From Curtobacterium sp. MR_MD2014 (GTDB taxonomy: Bacteria > Actinomycetota > Actinomycetes > Actinomycetales > Microbacteriaceae), in the NCBI RefSeq assembly GCF_000772085.1, contig NZ_CP009755.1, forward strand, positions 310,001 to 374,000: a stretch of DNA of 64,000 nucleotides. The letters run 5' to 3'. Position numbers and translations under genes: made by a program. Under the pieces are notes generated by a model. That model was not told where the DNA came from and ran no database searches. It saw nothing but the letters and a program-made list of their open reading frames with translations. The number at the start of each line of letters is the position of its first letter. Position 1 is the stretch's first letter. This document shows, in pieces, positions 45,146-53,271 of this stretch.

Positions 45146-47175
45146 GAGCGGGCGGCCGGCTGCTCAGCCGCCGGGGCGACGTGCGCCTGGCGGAGCGCCC
45201 ACAGGTGCTTGGGACGGAGCCCGGGCACGTACGCGCTGGTGAGCGCTCGCGCCACCCGGGGCGCCTGCAGCGCGCTCGGGACGACGAGCCAGAGCGGCTC
45301 GTGGCGCGCGCCGAACTTCTCCTTGAAGCGCTGCAGCGACCGGAAGCCGTAGACGGGCTCGAGCGCTCGGGCGAGGAGCGCCGACCCGCGGGCCACCCAG
45401 GACCCGGCGTCGGCGTGCGGTGCGAGCGGCGTGCCGGAGAGGCTGATCGTGGTGAGGCCGGCCTCGCGGGCGCGCAGGGCGGTCCGGGCGATCAGGAACT
45501 CCATCACCCCGGGCATCCCGTCCTCGCCGCGTCGCATGACGTCGAGCGTGTACCCGGTCAGGGCACCGTGCTCGTACACGGGCAGCCAGCTCGTCACCGC
45601 GGTCACCCGACCCTCGGCGGTCACGGCGAGCAGCAGTCGGACGTCCGGGTCCTCGAGCTCGCGGAACCCACCGAGCGTGAAGCCCATCTCCGGCAGCCGA
45701 CGGTCGGCTGCCCAGCGGGTGCAGATCGCCTCGACCTGCGCGCGCTGGTCGGCGTCGAGGGCGGCGAGCGTGGTCCACTCGTCGCGGAGCCCTTCGCGGT
45801 CGGCACGGTTGGACGCGGTGCGCAGGTCCTGGCGCTTCTTGCCGCGCAGGTCGAACGTCGTCACGTCGAGCACGGACTCCACGCCCACGGGGAAGGACGC
45901 CCACCCCTCGGCCGCGAGGATCGCCCGCACCGGCTCGTGCACGCTCGTGAACGCGGGGGTCCAGCCGTTCCGCTCGCAGGCGCGGGCGAACGCGGCGACC
46001 ACCTCGGCCCGGTCCGCAGCGGCGCACGCCGGGTCCGACACGGTCAGGGCGACGTCGCCGTGCACGCGGTAGGCGACGGCACCGAGTCCGTCCGGGTGCG
46101 TCCAGGTCGCGTTGCCCCGCCAGGTGCCCATGTGCCCGAGCGTGCCCGCGTCCCCCTCGCGGAGCATGCCGAGGTAGTCCTCGCCGCAGGTCGGCGTCGC
46201 ACGGAAGCGAGCGCGCACCAGCTGGCCGCGGAGCACCACGATCGCCAGGAGCACGGCGGCGGGGACGGCCCAGGCCCCGAGCAGCGTGACCTGCCACTCG
46301 ACCTCGTCGGTCGTCAGGCCCTGCCACTGCACGAAGCCGTCCTGCAGCGGCTCGATGAGGAACACGTCGGCGAGCACGGCGGACAGCGTCACCAGCAGGC
46401 CCGCCGCCAGGACGAGCCCGGTGCGACGGCCGCGCTGGACGAGCCAGGCGGCCCCGACCAGGAGCACCCCGACGAGCACGGTCGCCCGGTCGCTCATGGC
46501 ATCGGCGAACGGCGACAGGACGCCGTCCGGCTCCGGCACGACGAGCGTCACCAGGGTGCCCGCGCCGAGGGCGACGAGCGTCGCGACGACGACCGAGCGC
46601 GGGTGGGTGACGACGGTCCGGTCGGTGCGCGGCGCGGTCGGTGCCGGCCGGGAGGCGCGGCGCACCACGAGCGCTCCGGCGGCGGTCCCGAACAGGGTCG
46701 CCAGGGCACGCGCGGTGTCGGAGCCGTGGCCGGCGAACAGCACCAGGGTGAGCACGACCGTCCACAGGACGGCCCGGACACGACGTCGGCGGGCCGGCGG
46801 CATCGTGGCGGAGGCCGCGGCGAGCAGGGCGGTCGCGACGGCGGACGGGGCGAACAGCGGCTCACCCGCGGCGGCCTCCGCGTGGGCCTCGCCCATCGCC
46901 GACCCGACCGTCACCGCCAGGAAGGTGACGCCGACGGCCGCGAGCGGGGCGCCCACGCCGACCAGGACGGTGCGCAGCGACCCGAGCGTGCGTTCCGCGA
47001 GCACCGTGACGGCCACGACGACCGCGAGGGCTGCCCAGGCGACCGGCGGGTGGTGCGGGAAGTCCGGCTCGGCGTGCGCGACGCGTGCCGTGACGGCGAG
47101 CAGGACGGAGGCGACGCCGACGCCCACGGAGACGGGGTGTCGACGGATGCTGACGACGAGCGCTGACTGGACCAC
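45142..47175 (-). CDS. DUF2156 phosphatidylglycerol lysyltransferase-like (MprF-like) protein
   Basis: 677 residues from GTG 47175; the start is uncertain because no ribosome site is clear. About 11 hydrophobic helices fill residues 10-330, followed by a cytosolic GNAT-like DUF2156 domain (MGTWRGNATWTHPDG near 348, DLRGKKRQDLRTASNRADREG near 425, MGFTLGGFRELEDPD near 475, LTGYTLDVMRRGEDGMPGVMEFLI near 510, FKEKFGARHEPLWLV near 610). MprF proteins add Lys or Ala from tRNA to phosphatidylglycerol, lowering surface charge and resisting cationic peptides. Aminoacyl specificity is unknown. It follows the two-component genes by 128 bases. Confidence 0.9.
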   Translation of the reverse strand: MVQSALVVSIRRHPVSVGVGVASVLLAVTARVAHAEPDFPHHPPVAWAALAVVVAVTVLAERTLGSLRTVLVGVGAPLAAVGVTFLAVTVGSAMGEAHAEAAAGEPLFAPSAVATALLAAASATMPPARRRRVRAVLWTVVLTLVLFAGHGSDTARALATLFGTAAGALVVRRASRPAPTAPRTDRTVVTHPRSVVVATLVALGAGTLVTLVVPEPDGVLSPFADAMSDRATVLVGVLLVGAAWLVQRGRRTGLVLAAGLLVTLSAVLADVFLIEPLQDGFVQWQGLTTDEVEWQVTLLGAWAVPAAVLLAIVVLRGQLVRARFRATPTCGEDYLGMLREGDAGTLGHMGTWRGNATWTHPDGLGAVAYRVHGDVALTVSDPACAAADRAEVVAAFARACERNGWTPAFTSVHEPVRAILAAEGWASFPVGVESVLDVTTFDLRGKKRQDLRTASNRADREGLRDEWTTLAALDADQRAQVEAICTRWAADRRLPEMGFTLGGFRELEDPDVRLLLAVTAEGRVTAVTSWLPVYEHGALTGYTLDVMRRGEDGMPGVMEFLIARTALRAREAGLTTISLSGTPLAPHADAGSWVARGSALLARALEPVYGFRSLQRFKEKFGARHEPLWLVVPSALQAPRVARALTSAYVPGLRPKHLWALRQAHVAPAAEQPAARS

Positions 47176-47231
47176 GCTGCCATCACAGCCGACCCTGCCG
47201 GGTCGGTGCATCGGGCGGTGGCGTGAACACG

Positions 47232-47249
47232 GGTGGCCGATCGGCCACC
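47232..47249. promoter_or_regulatory. Perfect 18-bp palindrome upstream of the MprF-like gene
   Basis: GGTGGCCGATCGGCCACC lies in the 128-bp gap between the histidine kinase stop and the DUF2156 start (57 bases before it on the minus strand). Either an operator for the neighbouring response regulator or a hairpin. Confidence 0.5.
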
Positions 47250-47303
47250 GACCGTCCCTCGGAGGGCTGGTCACCCGTCGTCCGCCGCTCGCTCGCCCGG
47301 CCG

Positions 47304-48509
47304 TCAGGGGGTGGGGACGCTCGGTCGGTGCTCGACGGGCAGGCGCAGGTGCAGCGCGAACCCGTCGCCGGGCTGCGGTCCCGAGTCGAGGCGGCCGCCG
47401 AGGAGCGACGCGCGTTCGCCGAGCCCGATGAGCCCCAGGCCGGACCCGGGCAGTTCGAGCCGGTCGGCACGTGCGGGCCCGTTCACGAGGTCGACGAGCA
47501 CCTGGTCGCCGTGCAGCCGACCGCTGATCCGGACCACGGCGCCGGGGGCGTGCTTCCGGACGTTCGTCAGGCCCTCCTGCACGAAGCGGTAGACCGCGCG
47601 CTGCACGGGCAGGGGCAGGGTCTCGGGCAGGTCGACGGCCGCGTCGGTCTCGAGCCCGCTCGCGGCGACGAGCCGGGGCAGGTCGGCGAGCACGGGCTGC
47701 GGGGCGATCTCCCGGTCGGTGCCGCCGGACGCCCGGAGCACCTGGACCATCTCGCGCAGCTCCTGCAGGGTCACGACGCACAGCTGCCGGATCGTCCGCG
47801 CGAACGCCCGCTCCTGCTCGTCGCGCCCGGCCATCTGCACGCCGCCGGCCTGCACCGCGATGAGGGTCACCTGGTGCGAGACGACGTCGTGCATCTCGCG
47901 CGCGAGCAGGGCGCGTTCGCGGGAGAGGGCGACCTCGGCGGCGCGACGCCGTTCCTCGGCACGGGAGGCCCCGAGCTCGGCGATGCGGTCGACCAGGTCC
48001 GCGCGGGTCCGCACGAGCAGGCCGATCGAGAGCGGGCCGAGCGCGAAGATGAGCGCGTACACGATCGACACCACGATCTCGTCGAGCTGCTGCGGCGGGC
48101 CGACGACGAAGCCGCTGAACCCGACGAACTGCACGACGGCGGCGAGCAGCATGAGCCACCGGCGGTCCGTCCGCTCACCGAGCGTGAAGAGGGCGATGCT
48201 CGCTGCGACGACACCGGAGCCGATGAAGAGCCCGGGCATCGTGAGCGCGAAGGCCAGGACGGGGAGCCGCCGACGGAGGACGAGTGCACCCGCCGCGACG
48301 AGCGACAGGGTGATCTCGGTCGTCGTGGCGCCCGCGATGTCGAGCACGGCGTCGACGACGGCGGCCGCGAGGAAGAGCGCGTCGACCAGCCACCACGGGG
48401 CCGGGTGGGCACGCGCACGACGGAGGCCGACGTCGACGAGTGCGTCGAGCCTCCCGTCCGTCCGCGCCAGCAGCCGTCGGACGCGACCGGACGGAGCGGG
48501 CTCAGCCAT
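47304..48509 (-). CDS. Two-component sensor histidine kinase (HisKA_3 type)
   Basis: 401 residues; the ATG at 48509 lies inside the end of the regulator gene (8-base overlap). Residues about 35-165 hold five to six membrane helices and almost no external loop, typical of intramembrane-sensing kinases (LiaS-like). Dimerisation box LLAREMHDVVSHQVTLIAVQ near 193 has the phosphorylated His; N box FVQEGLTNVRKHAP near 317; G box GSGLGLIGLGERASLLGG near 365. Intramembrane-sensing kinases often detect cell-wall antibiotics, in line with the MprF-like gene downstream. Confidence 0.94.
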   Translation of the reverse strand: MAEPAPSGRVRRLLARTDGRLDALVDVGLRRARAHPAPWWLVDALFLAAAVVDAVLDIAGATTTEITLSLVAAGALVLRRRLPVLAFALTMPGLFIGSGVVAASIALFTLGERTDRRWLMLLAAVVQFVGFSGFVVGPPQQLDEIVVSIVYALIFALGPLSIGLLVRTRADLVDRIAELGASRAEERRRAAEVALSRERALLAREMHDVVSHQVTLIAVQAGGVQMAGRDEQERAFARTIRQLCVVTLQELREMVQVLRASGGTDREIAPQPVLADLPRLVAASGLETDAAVDLPETLPLPVQRAVYRFVQEGLTNVRKHAPGAVVRISGRLHGDQVLVDLVNGPARADRLELPGSGLGLIGLGERASLLGGRLDSGPQPGDGFALHLRLPVEHRPSVPTP

Positions 48510-49137
48510 CGAGCAGCCCGGCCTCCGCCGCGCGCAGCGCGAGCTGGACACGCGTGGTGACGCCGAACGCGGCGAGGAGGGCGCGGACGTCCTCCTTCAC
48601 GGTGCCCGTGCTGACACCGATGCGCTGGCCGATCTCGGGGTTGCTGGCACCCTCGGCGACGAGCCGCACCACGGCGTGCTCGCGGTCGGAGAGCTCCGGC
48701 GCCGGCGTCGACGGCCGGTGCGCGAACAGGCGGGTGCGGTCCACGCCCGGTGCCAGGACGATGCCGCCGCGGGCGAGCGCCCGGACGTACTCGGCGAGCG
48801 ACTCCGGGTCGGTGTCCTTGAGCAGGAACCCGGCGGCGCCGGACTCCATCGCCCGGGTGACCACCTGCGTGTCGGTGTCGAACGTGGTGAGCATCGCCAC
48901 GGCGGGCGGCTCGGGCAGCTGCCGGAGTGCAGCGAGCACCTCGAGCCCGTTCACCCGGGGCATGCGCACGTCGAGCAGGACCACGTCGGGGGCGTGCCGG
49001 CGCACGGTCTCGACCGCGTCGACGTCACCGCTCGTGGCGACGACGTCGATGTCCGCCGCTGCGCCGAGGATGAGTTCGAAGCCGTACCGGACGAGCGTCT
49101 CGTCGTCCACGATCACCACCGAGGTCACGGGCGTCAT
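48502..49137 (-). CDS. NarL/LuxR-type response regulator
   Basis: 211 residues. Receiver domain (1-120) with acidic pocket VVIVDDETL near 8, phospho-acceptor Asp in VVLLDVRMPRVNG near 55, Thr in MLTTFD near 84 and Lys in FLLKDTD near 105. LuxR helix-turn-helix near 150-205 (LSDREHAVVRLVAEGASNPEIGQRIGVSTGTVKEDVRALLA). Partner of the overlapping kinase. Likely targets: its own operon, the MprF-like and esterase genes and possibly the bacteriocin genes. Confidence 0.95.
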   Translation of the reverse strand: MTPVTSVVIVDDETLVRYGFELILGAAADIDVVATSGDVDAVETVRRHAPDVVLLDVRMPRVNGLEVLAALRQLPEPPAVAMLTTFDTDTQVVTRAMESGAAGFLLKDTDPESLAEYVRALARGGIVLAPGVDRTRLFAHRPSTPAPELSDREHAVVRLVAEGASNPEIGQRIGVSTGTVKEDVRALLAAFGVTTRVQLALRAAEAGLLDG

Positions 49138-49180
49138 CTTGTCACGGCGTTGGCTTCTCGCATCCTGATCGCTACTGTGA

Positions 49181-49198
49181 GGACAACTGGTCATGTCC
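49181..49198. promoter_or_regulatory. DasR-type operator-like site upstream of gntR
   Basis: GGAC-AACTGGTCAT-GTCC contains ACTGGTCATGTCC, close to the DasR responsive element (ACTGGTCTAGACCAGT form). TACTGT at 49174-49179 is a possible -10. It suggests autoregulation. Confidence 0.5.
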
Positions 49199-49259
49199 GC
49201 ACAGGACCAGCTGGGCGAGGACCGCCCGGAGTCGACGAGCACCGGAGCACGAGGACCGC

Positions 49260-49994
49260 ATGACGAGCCGCATCACCGAGGGGGCCGAGCCGAAGCACCA
49301 GCAGCTGCGGCGGATCCTGCTCGACCTCGCGACCGCCCGACTCGCGCCCGGCGCGGCGATCCCCTCGGAGCGGCAGCTCATCGCCGAGTACGGGGTGTCC
49401 CGGATCACGGTGCGCGAGGCCCTCGGACAGCTCGTCAACGAGGGCTACCTGGAGCGCGTGCGCGGCAAGGGCACCTTCGTGGCGCACCGTCCCGTGCAGT
49501 CGACACTGCACCTGGCGTCCTTCACCGAGGAGATGCGTGCGCTCGGCCACGTCCCGACGACCGTCGTGCTGGTGCGCGAGGAGCGGGTCCCGCCGGCCGA
49601 CACCGCGGCCGCGCTGCGCCTCGACGAGGGCGACACGGCCCACCACCTGAAGCGCCTGCGGATGGCGGACGGCGCACCGGTGTCCGTCGACGACGCCTGG
49701 CTCTCGGCGACGGCGTACCCGGGCCTGCTCGACCAGGACCTGTCCGGGTCGGTGTACTCGCTCGCGGCGGACACGTACGGCGTGCCGATCGATCGGGCGC
49801 AGCAGACGGTGGCGGCGAAGCCCGCGGCCGACGACGTCGCGACGCTGCTCGGGACCAGGACCGGGGCACCCCTGCTCGAGTTCGACCGGGTGTCGTACTC
49901 GGGGGACCGGCCCGTCGAGCACGCCCGGTCCTGGTACCGGTCCGACCGCTACCGGGTGCAGATGGAGGTCACCGCCCGACGGCCGGGGGCGTAG
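49260..49994 (+). CDS. GntR/HutC-family regulator, DasR/NagR-like
   Basis: 244 residues. Winged helix at 15-80 (LAPGAAIPSERQLIAEYGVSRITVREALGQLVNEGYLERVRGKGTFV), then a UTRA effector domain (90-240) which in DasR/NagR binds GlcN-6-P or GlcNAc-6-P. It faces a split PTS gene set, and sites resembling DasR operators lie before both its own gene and the PTS genes, so the ligand may well be an amino-sugar phosphate (inference). Converges on the IIA gene. Confidence 0.93.
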   Translation: MTSRITEGAEPKHQQLRRILLDLATARLAPGAAIPSERQLIAEYGVSRITVREALGQLVNEGYLERVRGKGTFVAHRPVQSTLHLASFTEEMRALGHVPTTVVLVREERVPPADTAAALRLDEGDTAHHLKRLRMADGAPVSVDDAWLSATAYPGLLDQDLSGSVYSLAADTYGVPIDRAQQTVAAKPAADDVATLLGTRTGAPLLEFDRVSYSGDRPVEHARSWYRSDRYRVQMEVTARRPGA

Positions 49995-50022
49995 CGCGCG
50001 CTGCCACGCCCCCGCCCCCGCG

Positions 50023-50094
50023 GCCGAGTCTCGGCTCCGCGGACAGGTTTGCGTTCGTGCGCCCGCGAAGACGTCCGCTGGGCCGAGACTCGGC
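50023..50094. terminator. Paired GCCGAG..CTCGGC palindromes between gntR and the IIA gene
   Basis: GCCGAGTCTCGGC (50023-50035) and GCCGAGACTCGGC (50082-50094) are each self-complementary around one base and are exact inverse complements of each other; an inner CCGCGGAC/GTCCGC stem helps. Probably a bidirectional terminator. Confidence 0.6.
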
Positions 50095-50109
50095 GGGGTT
50101 CCCCCGCGG

Positions 50110-50562
50110 TCAGACGGTGTAGAGCGTGGCGCCCTCGGGCACCGTGGTGCCGACCGAGCGCTGCTCGACCGAGTCCGGCGCACTGCCGAGCACCACGACC
50201 GGGCAGACCGGGGAGTAGCCGGCGGCCTCGATCACGCTCGGGGTGAACCGCACGACCGGGTCCCCGGCGTGCACGGTGTCACCCTCGGCCGCGAGCAGCT
50301 CGAAGCCCTCGCCCCGCAGCTTCACGGTGTCGATGCCGACGTGCACCAGGACGTCCGTCCCGGCGGAGCCCTGCAGGGCGAAGGCGTGCGGGTGGAGCTT
50401 GACGATCGTGCCGTCCACCGGGGCGACCGCGGTCACCGGACCCGCGACACCCGTCGGGTCGACGGCGACCCCCGCACCGACCAGTTGCCCGGCGAACACC
50501 GGGTCGGGCACGTCGGCGAGTGCGACGACCGGGCCCGCGAACGGGGTCCGGACCGCGGTCAC
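50110..50562 (-). CDS. PTS glucose-type IIA component
   Basis: 150 residues from GTG overlapping the IIB stop (GTGA). Crr-like fold: VDGTIVKLHPHAFALQ near 49-64 with the first active His, and VLVHVGIDTVKL near 72-83 with the phosphorylated His, then GDPVVRFT. It receives phosphate from HPr and passes it to IIB. Encoded apart from IIC, which lies divergent on the other strand. Confidence 0.93.
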   Translation of the reverse strand: MTAVRTPFAGPVVALADVPDPVFAGQLVGAGVAVDPTGVAGPVTAVAPVDGTIVKLHPHAFALQGSAGTDVLVHVGIDTVKLRGEGFELLAAEGDTVHAGDPVVRFTPSVIEAAGYSPVCPVVVLGSAPDSVEQRSVGTTVPEGATLYTV

Positions 50563-50795
50563 AGTTCGTCCTGGATGTCCTGCGCGAGGTTGTCCGCGAT
50601 CGGACCGACGATGACCTGCCACCCGGTGCCGCCGCCGACGACGGCCTGCGCGCCCGCTGCCTGCAGGGCGGCCTTGTCCACGAGGTCGCCGTCCTCGACC
50701 TCGACGCGGAGGCGCGTGATGCAGCCCTCGACCTCGTCGATGTTGTCCGCGCCACCCAGTGCGGCGATGATGTCGGCTGCCTTGATGTCGGCCAT
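50559..50795 (-). CDS. PTS glucose-type IIB component
   Basis: 78 residues; ATG at 50795 after GAGGAGG. IIB fold with IIAALGGADNIDEVEGCITRLRVEV near 9-33 containing the phosphorylated Cys25, followed by VVGGGTGWQVIVGP. It carries phosphate from IIA to the sugar on IIC. Divergent from the IIC gene, sharing the operator-containing intergenic region. Confidence 0.94.
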   Translation of the reverse strand: MADIKAADIIAALGGADNIDEVEGCITRLRVEVEDGDLVDKAALQAAGAQAVVGGGTGWQVIVGPIADNLAQDIQDEL

Positions 50796-50827
50796 CGTTT
50801 CCTCCTCGTTGCGGATTCCGTGCCGGG

Positions 50828-50877
50828 TTGACACGCATCTGGTCACCGGTTCAGACTACGGAACTGGTCATGACCGG
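50828..50877. promoter_or_regulatory. Divergent PTS promoter with two DasR-type sites
   Basis: Plus strand: -35 TTGACA (50828-50833) and -10 CAGACT (50852-50857), 18 bases apart, for the IIC gene. TCTGGTCACCGG (50839-50850) lies between the boxes and ACTGGTCATGACCGG (50863-50877) just after. On the minus strand TAGTCT can serve IIB-IIA. Both sites match half or nearly all of the DasR element. Confidence 0.55.
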
Positions 50878-50977
50878 ACAGGACCGGACCCGGCGGTACC
50901 GCCGAGGCTACCCGGGGTCCTCGCATGACTCAACTCACCCCTGCGCCCAGCTCCACCCGATGACGAGAGGAACGCCG

Positions 50978-52243
50978 ATGAGCACCGCTGCTGCAACGGA
51001 CGTGCCGGACAAGAAGACCCCGAAGAAGCAGTCCAGGCTGTTCGCGAACGCCCAGCGCCTCGGTCGGAGCCTGCTCCTGCCGATCGCGGTCATGCCGGCC
51101 GCGGGCATCCTGCTCCGCCTGGGGCAGTCCGACATGCTCGGCGCCATCCCCGGCTTCGAGCAGGGAGCCTCGATCGTCGCTGCGGCCGGCAACGGCGTCT
51201 TCACCTGGCTGCCGCTGCTCTTCGCGGTGGGCATCGCCATCGGCTGGGCGAAGAAGTCGGACGGGACCACGGCGCTCGCCGCGGTCGTCGGCTACATGGT
51301 CATGTACGAGGTCTGGAAGGCCATGTCGCCGATCGTCCTCGCGGGGGTGGAGGATGCGAACGGCGAGCAGGCCACCATCAACTTCGGTGTCCTCGGCGGC
51401 ATCGTGATGGGACTCGTCGCGGCCGTGCTCTGGCAGCGGTTCCACCGCACGAAGATGCCGGACTTCCTCGGCTTCTTCTCCGGTCGCCGTCTCGTCCCGA
51501 TCCTGACGGCCGTCGCCGGTCTCGTCATCGCGGTGCTCATGTCGTTCGTGTACCGCTACTTCGACATCGCGCTGACCGCAGCGGGCCAGGCCGTCGCGGA
51601 CAACGCGGTCATCGGTGGTGGCGTCTTCGGCTTCGTCAACCGCATGCTCATCCCGATCGGCCTGCACCAGCTGCTCAACTTCTTCCCGTGGTTCCAGCTC
51701 GGCAGCTTCACGGCGGACGGCGTGACCTACCACGGCGACATCGCGCGGTTCCTGGCCGGCGACCCGACCGCGGGCATCTTCCAGACCGGCTTCTTCCCGA
51801 TCATGATGTTCGCGCTGCCCGCCGGTGCGCTCGCGATCTGGCGGAACGCCAAGCCGCAGAACCGCAAGGTCGTCGGCGGCATCATGATCTCGGCCGCGCT
51901 CACGTCGTTCGTGACGGGCATCACCGAGCCGCTCGAGTACTCGTTCATGTTCGTGGCGTTCCCGCTCTACGTCATCCACGCGGTCCTCACCGGGACCTCC
52001 CTGGCGCTGGTCAACGCGCTCGGGATCCGGGACGGGTTCTCGTTCTCGGCCGGAGCGATCGACTACGTGCTGAACTTCGGCAAGGCCGACGGGGCGATCT
52101 GGCTCATCCCGATCGGTCTGGCGTACGCGGTCGTCTACTACTTCCTGTTCTCGTTCGTGATCAAGAAGTGGAACCTGCGGACACCGGGCCGCGAGGACGA
52201 CACGATCGCCGAGAACACGATCGACGCGGCCACCAAGCCCTGA
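50978..52243 (+). CDS. PTS IIC permease, glucose/N-acetylglucosamine type
   Basis: 421 residues; ATG 50978 after GAGAGGA (an ATG at 50960 overlaps that site and is less likely). IIC of the glucose superfamily: LLLPIAVMPAAGILLRLGQ near 31-49, IGLHQLLNFFPWFQLG near 228, and the signature GITEPLEYSFMF near 312-323 that forms the sugar site. IIA and IIB are separate proteins. GlcNAc is favoured over glucose by the DasR-like regulator next door, but this is inference. Confidence 0.94.
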   Translation: MSTAAATDVPDKKTPKKQSRLFANAQRLGRSLLLPIAVMPAAGILLRLGQSDMLGAIPGFEQGASIVAAAGNGVFTWLPLLFAVGIAIGWAKKSDGTTALAAVVGYMVMYEVWKAMSPIVLAGVEDANGEQATINFGVLGGIVMGLVAAVLWQRFHRTKMPDFLGFFSGRRLVPILTAVAGLVIAVLMSFVYRYFDIALTAAGQAVADNAVIGGGVFGFVNRMLIPIGLHQLLNFFPWFQLGSFTADGVTYHGDIARFLAGDPTAGIFQTGFFPIMMFALPAGALAIWRNAKPQNRKVVGGIMISAALTSFVTGITEPLEYSFMFVAFPLYVIHAVLTGTSLALVNALGIRDGFSFSAGAIDYVLNFGKADGAIWLIPIGLAYAVVYYFLFSFVIKKWNLRTPGREDDTIAENTIDAATKP

Positions 52244-52263
52244 TCGCTCGCTGATCCTGCTCC

Positions 52264-52305
52264 GGACGGGAGGCGCGGTACCGGCTGGCACCGCGCCTTC
52301 CGTCC
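52264..52305. terminator. Terminator, GGAGGCGCGG family
   Basis: GGACGGGAGGCGCGGT (52264-52279) pairs with ACCGCGCCTTCCGTCC (52290-52305), 16 bp with one G-U pair. It ends the IIC transcript just before the zinc operon promoter. Confidence 0.85.
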
Positions 52306-52320
52306 GTCGGGCGGCTGATT

Positions 52321-52350
52321 TTGACAACCGTTATCAGCAAGCCGTACGCT
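52321..52350 (+). promoter_or_regulatory. Zur-type operator within the zinc operon promoter
   Basis: TGACAACCGTTATCA (52322-52336) is a TGA-N-AAC-N-GTT-N-TCA palindrome. It overlaps a perfect -35 TTGACA (52321-52326); the -10 TACGCT (52345-52350) follows after 18 bases and lies 6 bases before the ATG. Binding would block polymerase directly. Confidence 0.75.
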
Positions 52351-52356
52351 CGCACC

Positions 52357-53271
52357 ATGCAGAACCGCCGCCTCCTCGCCCTGCCGCTCGTCGCCGGCGC
52401 CGCAGCCCTCGCGCTGAGCGGCTGCGCCACGTCCTCCGCCTCCGGTGACGCCTCGGGTGACGGCACCGTCCGGATCGTCGCCTCGACGAACGTCTACGGC
52501 TCGATCGCGCAGGAGATCGGCGGCGACGACGTCGAGGTCACGAGCATCCTCGACGACCCGTCGCAGGACCCGCACTCGTTCGAGTCGAGCGCGAAGACGC
52601 AGCTCGCCGTGTCGAAGGCCGACCTGCTCATCGAGAACGGCGGCGGGTACGACGACTTCATGACCACCCTGGCGAAGGCCTCGAACACGACGGCCGACAC
52701 GATCAACGTCGTGGAGCTCTCCGGGCTCGACCAGGGCGGCGACGCGGAGTTCAACGAGCACGTGTTCTACGACTACCCGACGATGGTGAAGCTCGTGGCC
52801 GACCTCGAACAGCGTCTGACGAAGCTCGACTCCGCGCACGCCGACACCTTCGAGCGCAACGCGAAGACCCTCACCACGAAGCTCGACGACCTCGAGTCGC
52901 AGACCGCAGCGGCCAAGGAGAAGGTCGACGGTGAGGAGGTGTCGTACACCGAGCCCGTCCCCGGGTACCTCTTCGACGCGATGGGGCTCGACAACGTGAC
53001 GCCCGAGGCCTTCGCCGAGGCCATCGAGGAGGGCGACGACGTCCCGCCGGCTGCGCTCAACGACACCCTCAAGCTGTTCACCGGCAAGCAGGTGCGGCTC
53101 CTCGCCGTGAACGAGCAGACCTCCAGCCCCGAGACCGAGCAGGTCCAGAAGGCCGCCGAGCAGGCGGACATCCCGGTCGTCGGTGTCACGGAGACGCTCC
53201 CGAAGGGGGAGGATTACGTCTCGTGGCAGCAGGCGAACATCGACGAGATCACGGGGGCGCTCGCGAAGTGA
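52357..53271 (+). CDS. Zinc ABC transporter substrate-binding lipoprotein
   Basis: 304 residues. Lipoprotein signal with LALSGC (Cys at 22). Cluster A-I binding protein: VASTNVYGSIAQEIGGDDVEVTSIL near 39-63, DPHSFESSAKTQ near 70 with a metal His, FNEHVFYDYPTM near 129 with a second, then an AzTC/ZnuA-like second lobe; no His-rich loop. Delivers Zn2+ to the permease. The start is leaderless, 6 bases after TACGCT. First gene of a four-gene overlapped operon ending in zur. Confidence 0.93.
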   Translation: MQNRRLLALPLVAGAAALALSGCATSSASGDASGDGTVRIVASTNVYGSIAQEIGGDDVEVTSILDDPSQDPHSFESSAKTQLAVSKADLLIENGGGYDDFMTTLAKASNTTADTINVVELSGLDQGGDAEFNEHVFYDYPTMVKLVADLEQRLTKLDSAHADTFERNAKTLTTKLDDLESQTAAAKEKVDGEEVSYTEPVPGYLFDAMGLDNVTPEAFAEAIEEGDDVPPAALNDTLKLFTGKQVRLLAVNEQTSSPETEQVQKAAEQADIPVVGVTETLPKGEDYVSWQQANIDEITGALAK

